From Henckelia pumila (Eukaryota; Streptophyta; Magnoliopsida; Lamiales; Gesneriaceae), in NCBI RefSeq assembly GCF_033568475.1, contig NC_133120.1:93018151-93082150 (forward strand): a DNA stretch of 64,000 nucleotides, read 5' to 3'. Below, piece after piece: positions 36,215 to 46,692 of this stretch. The translations under genes were made by a program, and so were the position numbers. Each line of letters starts with the position of its first letter. The first letter of the stretch is position 1. The notes under the pieces are model-generated. The model saw nothing but the letters and a program-made list of their open reading frames with translations, ran no database searches and was not told the origin of the DNA.

Positions 36215-38543
36215 TTATTCAGCACACCATTCTTCTAGGGTCGGTGTCAGCACCTTAATTTTCTTCATGTCGAAGATATTTGCTGGAAGAGTAAATAAAA
36301 ATATATTAGAAAATAAATTTTATCACATGCAATTGTCAGATCATTTAATCTGTAAATTGATTGATATCTAACAAACGTAGAAGTTTTTTTTTTCAAAACG
36401 AATAATGTTTAATCTCTGCTTATAGATACATCACCTTGGTGAATATCAGGCGTAGCAGCTGTCGTGGCGTCGACGATAACGGCAACGGTTGGATAGTCAT
36501 AGCTCACTGCATCAAAAGTCATCTGCCGGATACAATTTGGAGTCTGTATGCCTGAATATGTAACCGAATTATCGAATTAAATTGCTGAATGTATAAATAA
36601 AATGGTACTTAATATAGGTTACATTAAAGAAAGCATTCGATCCTACTTATTTAGGTTGCATTTCTTTTTACGTCCGTCCCAATTATATAGTTCGGTTTTC
36701 ATATGTAATGTACGCACTCTTTCCAACTCTTACCATTTGTTATACAAAATGCTTAAATTTGGAATATATATGGACACAACAAATATAATGCAATAAACCA
36801 AGCAGTGTCGTATAGGTATAGAACAATAAAGGAAAGCAGCATATTGCTAATTAAGAATATAAATAACGTGTATGTAACCTGTAAAAAATATGTAAATCGA
36901 ACCGATGTCTGTGCAAGATACTGTGTCCTTAAAACATATTCGTCTTCTCCGATATGTACTTTAAGGATCAAGATGGACAAATGTTTTTCAAGATACAACG
37001 AGTAGATTTCCTATAGCGACTTAGACAAATCACGACACCAGCGAACCGAGACATAGTACCTGAACTTTATCATGAACTCAAAGCCAAAGCAGGGAAGACA
37101 ACGATATAAAGAGGGAAAGTATGAGCAATGGTTGTTGTGGTGTGTTTGAATGACCGGAGACTGTCTCAATATATAGGCACTTGGAATCCATATTAACAGT
37201 CATAGGCTAGCCATCCAAAAGGCCAAAAGTTGAACAGATGAAAGCACAAAAAATTCACTAAAGCAGTAAAGTAGCAAAAGTCGGGTGAGTCTAGTTGGAA
37301 AATTTTCCTTAATCGGTTCAAAATTTGACGCACTCGGGTCGTGCACGCATGCTTAAACACAAATCAAGCATTTTACAGTGTAAATCGGACCCTTAATATG
37401 CACCCGTACGTGCACACGCGCGTAAGAGGACCTCTTGACCAACCAATCTTACACTTTCGTAAAGTGTAACAAACTCACTCATTTTCTCTCTTTTTTATTC
37501 AACGTTCGACACTCCCACATGTATGATATGGCAAGTCCAATTTCCATTGAAAAAGCCCAATATCATTAGTCCAACACAATTTACCCCTATTAAATTAATA
37601 TATATCATTAACCACTTATACAATTTATTTTACTGATCTCATTAAAATATTCATTAAATAAAAATAAAATAAAAAATTACTTATAAAATTTACATTTCGA
37701 AGTATTTTGAAAATACACACAAAACCTAAGTAAGTGGAAACGGAAGGAGTACTGTACGTTACCTACAATGACAAAGCTGTCGACTCCGAGGCCTTTAAGA
37801 TATGAATCAAGATTAGTGTTGAAAAATGCACTAAATCGTGTCTTCACTAGTTTATAGTCGCATTCCTGTACCACGAGTTCATCAAGAATCTCTGCACCGA
37901 TGGTCCCCTTGCAAGCTGGTTTTTGTTTATCATCTGAGTACAAATGCCTGCGGAATAATTCCAGGTCTCTGCCCGAACAGTGGTGCTCACGTACAACCTT
38001 CATTAATTAATTAATATATATCCGTACAGCATCATTCATTTTATTATTTTATTATTATTTTTTTTGGTGGAATTATAAGGATCTATATATAGATCCGGTT
38101 ACTTGGAGCATATATCAGATTCAATGGCGACCGTGATCTTCTAAAATCAAGTTCGAGATCACTTATAATAAATTTTTGCAAACATTACCTTATAAGTTAT
38201 GTAATTTGAACAAGTGATTCTGGAATTTATTTATCCACCTCTTCGATTATTATAAAAAAAAATAAAATACCCAAATAATGTGAACTCCACGGCTCCGAGC
38301 AACCTCAACAGCCTTGACTACATTTGGCACAATAGCTTCAGCGCCTCTTAGATGTACAGGACTACTTGGAAATATAAAATCTTTCTGTAGTTTATAAAAA
38401 TTATAAGGCATTATCGTTATAATAAATAATTGATAGATTAAGCTGATATATATAGGCAAGAAATAAATAAAGTGAAATGAATTTAAATTTAACTGCATGC
38501 CTATTACAAGAAGAGCGGTGCTCTTCCACTTGGATTCACTCAT
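36215..38543 (-). CDS. Nicotinamidase/isochorismatase-like hydrolase, copy 1 (donor-site mutant)
   Basis: Cysteine-hydrolase (isochorismatase-like) family; relatives deamidate nicotinamide or hydrolyse related small molecules, but the substrate here is unknown. Exons by frame and splice signals: 38493-38543, 38271-38384, 37763-37997, 36435-36551, 36215-36282, together 194 residues, the family's normal length. Introns 2-4 have GT-AG ends. Intron 1 (38385-38492) begins TT instead of GT, while copy 2 has GT at the same place. That intron is 108 bp with no in-frame stop, so retention adds 36 hydrophobic residues after Met-Gln. The motif LLVIGMQKDF has Gly15 where the family has the catalytic Asp. 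The Lys of VKTRFSAFF and the Cys of TPNCIRQ remain. It may be expressed as a variant, or be a pseudogene in the making. Confidence 0.8.
36815..37576 (-). repeat. Solo-LTR-like insertion in intron 3 of copy 1
   Basis: On the minus strand it starts TGTTGGACTAATG and includes a TATA box near 37168-37176 (CCTATATATTG on the minus strand). It resembles 52467 onward and the intron-3 sequence of copy 2 (from 44454). It must have been present before the gene duplicated. The inner boundary is approximate. Confidence 0.5.
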
Positions 38544-41063
38544 TTCGATACAGAAGATTAGATCTACGCACGCTCAAAGGTTAGGAAGAAAGCTGTAAAT
38601 AATATATTTGGATAATTGTATATATAAACTGAAAACACGAGTGTGTAAATTTATTATTATTTTTTTTAAGAGAAAAAAAAATGTGCATCTTTTAATTTCG
38701 TCGTTTTCGATCGATTCTCCTCATGGATTTTCGTGAGAGGTAGCACCCCACGTGTCGAGTTAAGTATTCAAAAGAGGGGTGATTTTGTGTTATATCGGCA
38801 AAACACTTTCTATTTTTTTTTCTCATGTCATGCTTTCGCGAACATCACATTAAATAACAAAAAAAATTTACAAACATGATCTACATTATTTTTTTCAGTG
38901 TGAAGTTCGCGCGAATATTTCAACAAAAACACAAAAAGAATATATTTCACCCGATGTAAAATAGAATTGTTCAAAGTTGAGTCTTGTTAGTCGGATATGA
39001 AAGGAGGAACAAATATATTAGAAATAATATATTTAATTTCAACAATTAAATAAAATATATATTTAACTTCATAAATATAAAATAATCAGAAGAACAAGAA
39101 ATATGGTAGGCTCCAGTGAATTAAACAAGTAGGTAATCGAGGCCTGTGAAGAACACAGTTTCCTTAAAAAAGATTTGCCTCCTCACCGACGGTGTTTTGA
39201 GGATCGTATAGACGTCTGTCTCCCAGGATACAACGGTACTACCAGTAGCAAATAAACACAAACTTGCTACTCCGGCGAACAAAAAGTATATCTGATTGTA
39301 ATCACCTTTTGACACAAAATAAAATAAACTTAAAAGCACAAAAACAAGCTTTTAATTGTATATATGAGAGGATGTCTCTACGGAAGAAATTGAATGACAA
39401 TATATAGAGTTTAGAACATGAAACACTCCATATTACATTCAATATCTACGGTTTCACTAAGGATAATAAATGCATTTAGTTTAACATGTAATGTATGTTA
39501 ACTACACTTTCTTAATCTAAAGATTAACGCTTCAATTTATCCGAGAATATATAGTACTCCATATATCTCATTTGATTGACACGTGTCATGTGTTATTATT
39601 TTTTAAATTTCTATCTCTTGCTTTTTTATTTCTTTTACCAAGGTTCTTGTTTGGATTTTTTTTATATATATTTATGAATTTTTTATTCTCTTTTCTTATT
39701 GCTTTGGGATTTTCTGATTATCTCGTTCTTTCTTCTTATTTTCTTATTTTTATTTTTGAAAACATTTCTTATTTCTTATTTTCTTATGTATTTATTATTT
39801 TCCTTTTTCCCAACTGCTACTATTCCTATAAAACTGGAGAACTCAATTTTGGGTGATTCAATTAATATTTAAGACAATATATGATAAATTTTAAACATTA
39901 TATATGATTCATGGGAAGTGTTAATTATACTCCAAAAGTTTTTAATAACACTCCACAATACATAAATAATATATTATTAGACATAGTTACCCTTATAATA
40001 TCTTTCCTTATATAAAAAAATCTTGTTCTACCTTAAAAAAACACAAATACATTAATTTTATAATAAATAACTTAATTTTTTTATTAAAAAAAATCAACAA
40101 CTTAAAGTTCAATATTTTTTCAAAGTTTTTCATAATATTTTATCATATATATATATATATATAATAACAAAAATATTTTATTTTGATCATAAAATATTTA
40201 TAATTTATCTCAAATGCTTATGCAAAATATTAGACAAATTTTTTTCACGAAAATATAAGAAGGATGTAAAAAAATTTTATTTACCAAAATTTTATTTAAA
40301 TTTGATATAATATACAAAGTATCTCAACATATAAGATAAAATTAAGATTTTTATGTTATTAATTATATAGTTTTTATTTTGTAATATATCCTTTGGTGAT
40401 TAACAAGTTGACTTTATAGTATAAAGATATCATTTGAATTTTATTTACGTAATATAGATAAATAATAAATATTAATATTATGTTTATTTTTATTTTGTAA
40501 ACTTTTAAATACACAAATATATTAACTATGAATATGATTATGCTGTAATCTTTTAATATTGTGTTATTTGGGAATCACATTTTATTATATTAATATTTTG
40601 TTCACATACATGAATGAAAATAATAATATAGAAAAGAAAATAAAGGAAAATAACATTCATATTAGAAATAACGAAATAAAATACATTAGAAAAAATTTAC
40701 CTTTCGTTAAAAAATTACTAATGCAAAAACGTATGAACTTTGGGTTGGGTATTGGAATAACATAGAACACTTGTCAATACTCCTCCTGGAAGAGCATTGA
40801 TTCTCCCCCAAAAGGGAGTCCATATATATATGCATTTCACGTAGTACTACCATGAGTAACACATCCGTTCGACCAATATCATATGCAAACTTTGAATCTA
40901 AATTATAAATATGATGCAAAAAATTAGAGAATTTATATAATACAAATTAAGAATTCAATATAAAGAGAGACTTGAGTTTTCTCACTCATCATATGAATAG
41001 GCCAGTTATAACAAGCTACCAAAATCAACAAACACCAACGCTTTTTTTAATAAAATGTTAACT
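38544..41063. other. Intergenic AT-rich spacer between the two hydrolase genes
   Basis: No gene is supported. A segment at about 39115-39300 resembles, in inverted orientation, the solo-LTR-like repeat (TTCCTTAAAA...GACGTCTGTCTCCC). Positions 39580-39830 are a pyrimidine-rich tract. The last about 100 bases (40960-41063) repeat the 3' flank of copy 1 (36110-36214), marking the left edge of the duplicated unit. Confidence 0.7.
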
Positions 41064-44000
41064 TTATTCAGCACACCATTCTTCTAGTGTAGGTGTCGCC
41101 ACCTTAATTTTCTTCATGTCGAAAATATTTGCTGGATAAGTAAATAACAGGATATTAGGAAGACAAAAAAAATTTCACATGCAATTGTCAGACCATTTAA
41201 TATGTAAATTGATTGATATCCTTTTTTTTTTTTTTTAAGAAAAATTGATTGATATCTAACAAACGTAGATGTTTTTTTTTGGAAAACGAATAATGTTTAA
41301 TATCTGCTTATAGATATATACCTTGGTGAATATCAAGCGTGGCTGCTGCCGTGGCGTCGATGATAACGGCAACGATTGGATAGTCGTAGCACACCGCATC
41401 AAAAGTCGTCTGCCGGATACAATTTGGAGTCTGTATGCCTGAATATGTAACCAAATTATCGAATTAAATTGCTGAATGTATAAATAAAATGCTATTTAAT
41501 GTAGGTTACATTAAAGAAAGCAGTCGATCCCACTTATTTAGGTTGCATTTCTTTTACGTCCGTCCCAATTATAAAGTTCGGTTTCCATATGTAATGTGCG
41601 TACTCTTTCCAACTCTTTTACCATTTGTTATCCAAAATGCTTAAATTTGGAATATATATGGATACAACAGATATAATGCAATAAACGCAAGCAGTGTCGT
41701 ATATGTGACGCTCGGGGTTGATAAGAGGGCGGGGAGTGATCGTCGGTGCCAAGAGGTTGCACGAACAATGAGCGGCTTCTGGCAGGCTTCTAGGCGAAGG
41801 GAGACATGAATGAACCGATATCGTGTCGGAATGAGAGAGATTCTGAGACTGTGTAGGTATGAGACTGCACAGTTGAGGAGGGCTTAAAAGATTTGATAGG
41901 TACTCATATCAAGAAGGTGCATCTTTTTTTCGGGAGCTCATCATATAAGAACTCCAAAGTTAAGCATGCTTGACTTGGGCAATTATAGGATAGGTGATCC
42001 CCAAGGAAGTTTCTCAGGTTGCGTGTGAGTGGGGACATAAACACGCTGGAAAGACCCGTCTTGATACAGTGAGGATAGTCGTCAAATCTGGGGTGTCTCA
42101 GTTGGTATCAGAGCCAATCTCTCTTAGTACGGTATGATTCGGGGACGAACCAGGCGGAAGCTGGTGGACATGTGATGCCCGGGACTGATAAGAGGGCGGG
42201 GAGTGATCGCCGGTGCCAAGATGTTGCACGAACAATGAGCGGCTCTTGGTAGGCTTCTTGGCGAAGGGAGACATGAATGAACCAATATCGTGTCGAAATG
42301 AGTGGGATTCTGAGTTTGTATAGGTATGGGACTATACAGTTGAGGAGGACTTAAAAATATTTGATAGGTACTACTCATATCAAGAAGGTGCATCTTCTTT
42401 TCGGGAGCTCATCATATAAGAACTTCAAAGTTAAGCGTGTTTGACTTGGGGCAATTATAGGATGGGTGACCCCCTAGGAAGTTTCTCAGGGTGCGTGTGA
42501 GTGAGGATATAAACACGCTGGAAAGACCCGTCTTGATACAGTGAGGATAATCGTCGAATCTGGGGTGTCTCAGTTGGTATCAGAGCCGACCTCTCTTAGT
42601 ACGGTATGGTTCGGGGATAAACCAGGCGGAAGCTGGTGGGCATGTGACGCCCAAGGCTGATAAGAGGCTGGGGAGTGATCGCCGGTGCCAAGAGGTTGCA
42701 CGGACAATGAGCGGCTTTTGGCAGACTTCTAGGCGAAGGGAGACATAAATGAACCGATATCGTGCCAGAATGAGTGGGTAGGAATGGCAGCGGGTCGGGT
42801 TCGGGGCGGGTTTGGGCAAACCCGAAACCCTCCCCGCCTCCCCTTGGACCCGACCCGACCCGTGAACCCGGCAGGTCCAATCCGGGTTAGACCCGTTGGA
42901 CCCGCCAAATTTTAGATAATTTAAATTTTATTAAATAAAAAATTTAAATAAGTTTAAAAAATAATAAAAAATCATTAAATTTATTTTTCAAATTTATATT
43001 AACACTATTTAGGACAAAAAATATTCTCACAAGTTAAAATGTATTATTTTTTATTTAATTAATAATTAAAAACTAAAGAAATTTTATAATAATATATTTT
43101 TTTATTAAAAATATCATGATATATTAAAATTATTTCAACCCAAAAATATTATAAAGTCAAATTATGAATAAAGTATTGATTATTTAATATAAAAATATAA
43201 TTATATATTATTAATATATATATATATACATATATATTTTATATTTATATATTAATATATATTTTTGGCGGGGCGGGTCCGGCCAAACCCGAGATCCGCC
43301 CCGGACCCGCATATGGACCCGCTTGGCCGGGTCTAGACCCGCCCCGTCGGGCCGGGTTCGATGCGGGGCCGGGTTTAGACCCGACCCATTGTCATCCCTA
43401 TGAGTCGGATTCTGAGACTGTGTAGGCATGAGACTGCATAGTTGAGGATGGTTTAAAAGATTTGATATGTAATACTCATATCAAGAAGGTGTATCTTTTT
43501 TTCGGGAGTTCATCATATAAGAACTCCAAAGTTAAGCGTGCTTGACTTGGGGCAATTATAGGAATTAGGATGGATGATCCCTAGAAAGTTTTTCAGGGTG
43601 CGTGTGAGTAAGGACATAAACACGCTGAAAAAACCCGTCTTGATACAGTGAAGATAGTAGTCGAATCTGGGACGTTTCAGTATACGTAACACTAAATGAA
43701 AGCAGCATATTGCTAAGAATATAAATAATTAGTATGTAGAAACTGTAAGAACTATGTAAACCAAACCGATGCCTATACAAGATATAGTGTCCTTAAAACA
43801 TATTCGTCTCATCCGATATGTACTTTTAGGATCAAGATGGATGAATGTTTCTCAAGATACAACGAGTAGATCACCTATAGCGACTTAGACAAATCACTAC
43901 ACCGACGAACCAAGATATAGTACCTGAACTTTATCACGAACTCAAGGCCAAAGCAGGGAAGACAACGATAGAAAGAGGGAAAGTATGAGCAACGGTCATT

Positions 44001-45893
44001 GTGGTGTGTTTGAAGGACTGTAGACTGCCTCTATATATAGGCACTTGGGTTCCATTTGAACAGTGATAAACTAGCCATCCAAAAGGCCAAAAGTTGAACA
44101 GATGAAAGCACAAAAAATTCAGTTATTGTAAAGTAGCAAAATTTGGGTGAGTTTAGCTGGAAAATTTTGCCTTGATCGGTCTGACATTCGATGCACGCAT
44201 ATCGTACACGCATGCTTGCGCACAAATCAAGCCTTTTTCAGTGCAATTCGGGGCCCTTGATTAAATTGCAACTCTGCATATGCACGCAAGAGAACTTCTT
44301 AACCAATCAATCTTACATTTTCATAAAGTATAACAAGCTCACTCATTTTCCCTTTCCTATTCAACGTGAGACACTCCCACATGTCTAATATGACGAACCC
44401 AATTTTCATTCACAAATGGAAAAGCCTAGTATATCTTTAGTCCAAAGTCCAACATATTTTATTTATATTAAATTAATATCCTTAACTACTTTTATAATTT
44501 TTTTTATCTTATTAAAATATGTATTAAATAAGGACAAAATAAAAAAATACTTTTCAAAACATTTTTTTTAAAAATTTGTATAAAAACATACACAAATATA
44601 AGATAGTGAGACGGAGGGTTACCGATGATGACCAAGTTGTCGACTCCGAGGCCTTTAAGATATGAATCAAGATTAGTGTTGAAAAATGCACTAAATCGTG
44701 TCTTGACAAGTTTATAGTCGCATTCCTGTACCACGAGTTCATCAAGAATCTCTGCACCGATGGTCCCCTTGCAAACTGGTTTTGGTTTATCATCTGAGTA
44801 CAAATGCCTGCGGAATAATTCCGCGTCTCTGCCTGAAGAGTCGTGCTCACGTACAACCTTCATTCATTTATCCACACCCTCATTCATTAATAATTTCAAC
44901 GTTCTATATAGATCCGGTTAATTACTCGGAACATCAGATTTAATGATCGATATCCGGTCACCTAGCGATCTTCTAAAATCAAGATTTCTGAAAGTTTTGC
45001 ATTAAAATAGTGTAATTTCTACGCTTAACATTCATCTCTAACTCATTTATTTCAAGTTTTACACCAAAAAAATTTATGTATTCTTGGAATATTCCTTTTC
45101 TTTTACGTATATTAATTCTTATTTATCTTTTATTCAACTCCAAAAAAAAAAATTCTTCTCTTTTATTTAATTAAATCAAACCATTCTTTAGTTATTTATA
45201 ATTAATTTTAATAAATAAATATTTAAATAAAATAAATAATTAAACATCTTGTTATAAATTTAATTGAATAATTATAATTACATTTTTTTGTTTGAATATT
45301 TAATTATTAAAACAATAAAAAAAAATAGCGCCCCCATTAGAGGCTCAATTTGAGCACCGAAACTTTCACTCAATTAATTTTGGTGCTCGATTGGAGATGG
45401 TCTTAGTTACAATGCAATCTGAGCCGGACTTCTATTTTGAGTGAAGTAATATGAGAGCGAACATTTCATAAAGTTTAAGAACATTTAAAATAAACTTTTG
45501 TAAACATTACTTGAGCTATGTATATAATTTGAATAACGATTTTGTTGATTTATCCACTTCTTCAATTATTATACCCAAAAAAAAAAAAATAGTAGCAGTA
45601 GTAGGAAATTATATACCCAAATGATGTGAACTCCACGGCTTCGAGCAACCTCAACAGCCTTGACTACATTTGGCACAATAGCTTCAGCACCTCTTAAATG
45701 TACAGGACTACTTGGAAGTATAAAATCTTTCTGTTTATTATAAAAATTACAAAACATTATCTTTATAATAAATCATTGATATATATATATATATATATAT
45801 GCAAGAAATAAATAACGTGAAATGAATTAAATTTACCTGCATGCCTATAACAAGAAGAGCGGTGCTCTTCCACTTGGTTTCAGCGTCATTCAT
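41064..45893 (-). CDS. Nicotinamidase/isochorismatase-like hydrolase, copy 2
   Basis: Five exons with canonical GT-AG introns: 45837-45893, 45617-45730, 44623-44857, 41322-41438, 41064-41131, giving 196 residues. Exons 2-5 have exactly the same lengths as in copy 1 (114, 235, 117, 68). The fold is the isochorismatase-like Rossmann type. Gly17 replaces the catalytic Asp in LLVIGMQKDF, whereas Lys109 (VKTRFSAFF) and Cys142 (QTPNCIRQT) are kept. This argues against normal nicotinamidase catalysis, although the plant family already contains members described as probably inactive. There is no transit peptide, so it is probably cytosolic. Intron 3 spans about 3.2 kb because of transposon insertions. 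The first of two possible ATGs was chosen because it is in frame with the conserved domain. Confidence 0.85.
42102..42115 (+). other. TRIM primer-binding site
   Basis: TTGGTATCAGAGCC follows LTR 1. The second copy, after LTR 2, is at 42574-42587. Confidence 0.85.
42779..43400. mobile_element. hAT-like MITE inside TRIM LTR 3
   Basis: Terminal inverted repeats TAGGAATGGCAGCGGGTC and TAGGGATGACAATGGGTC enclose GC-rich CCCGACCC-type subrepeats at both ends and an AT-rich centre. An 8-bp duplication TGAGTGGG / TGAGTCGG (one mismatch) flanks it. The other TRIM LTRs show the undisturbed site. Eight-base target duplications are typical of hAT elements. No transposase. Confidence 0.82.
43700..44454 (-). 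repeat. Solo-LTR-like insertion in intron 3 of copy 2
   Basis: Counterpart of 36815-37576, with a TATATATAGG-type promoter motif near 44031-44041. It is shared by both paralogues, so it predates the duplication. The inner boundary is approximate. Confidence 0.5.
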
Positions 45894-46394
45894 TTGGATA
45901 TAGAGTAGAATATCTACGCTCAAAGGTTAGGAAGAATGCTGTCATTTAATAAGATATATATGGTAATCCATCCATCTATTATTGTAAATTATTATTTTTT
46001 AAATATATTCTGTGATAATATTATTGTATCAACGTCCCACCACCAACAAATGAAGTCACGGGTTTGAATAAAACTAAAACTACAGATGAAACTTGGCTAC
46101 ATTATTGAAACAATAATATATTATTATTGTCCCATGGCCTGAAATCTAGGGACACTCTGTTCCATATTGGGATTATTTAATTATTGTATATGTGAGTATA
46201 CATTTATCAACTTAAAAAAAATAAAAATAGTATACATTTATCATTATCGAATATCATATATTTTTTTGTCATTATGGTGGTCAAAACATCTTATACGACC
46301 AAACATTTTAACAGCTTGCCAAGAAAAGTTGATGTTGCATCAACTCCCATACTACCGTATTCTAAAATAAGAAATACATTGAAATTAACATGCC
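45894..46394. other. AT-rich intergenic spacer
   Basis: Upstream (promoter) side of copy 2. No gene and no clear core promoter motif could be picked out of the AT-rich background. Confidence 0.6.
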
Positions 46395-46568
46395 TGTTAT
46401 AAATTTAGTAGAGAAAGATGAGAGAATAAAAGACAAGAGAAAATATAATAGAAGAAGATGAGTGTTTAATATATGGACTAAACACCTCTATTTATAGGAT
46501 AGAGGGATTAGTGTAGAAAAGGTAAATTACAATCAAATCAATCAACTATATTACATCTATATATAACA
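46395..46568 (-). repeat. 3' LTR (minus strand) of short-LTR copia element
   Basis: Ends TGTTATAAAT and ATATAACA are inverted repeats. The purine tract AGGGGGAGTG (minus strand) lies next to it at 46569-46578. Confidence 0.92.
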
Positions 46569-46692
46569 CTCCCCCTTAGATGATTGATAGAGAGTCCAAT
46601 GTTGCCTCGTTAAAACCTTGTCAATAAAACCCAGTGAAAAAAACCTGAACGAAGGAAAAAGAGTACAACAATTGATACTCCCCTGATTTCAA

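Larger units (their letters stand above)
41704..43679 (+). mobile_element. TRIM retrotransposon with three LTRs
   Basis: Structure LTR-internal-LTR-internal-LTR. The LTRs (41704-42100, 42171-42572, 42643-43679) start TGTGAYGC and end in TGTCTCA or GTTTCA. Both 70-bp internal segments start with the primer site TTGGTATCAGAGCC and end with a purine-rich CAGGCGGAAGCTGGTGG. The whole is flanked by GTATA (41699-41703 and 43680-43684). Copy 1 of the gene has the unoccupied site with a single GTATA at 36810-36814. There is no coding capacity, as expected for a TRIM. Confidence 0.9.

Noticed and set aside
39121-39339. Minus-strand open frame with a hydrophobic segment
   Set aside because: It coincides with a fragment of the solo-LTR-like repeat seen at 53100-53230, so it is not a gene.
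39572-39856. 94-residue hydrophobic open frame
   Set aside because: It results from a pyrimidine-rich tract (Phe/Leu/Ser codons). No homology signal and no gene structure.
41704-42645. Simple tandem satellite of about 470-bp units
   Set aside because: The units have TG..CA ends, a primer-binding site after each LTR and one common GTATA duplication, so a TRIM element explains them better.
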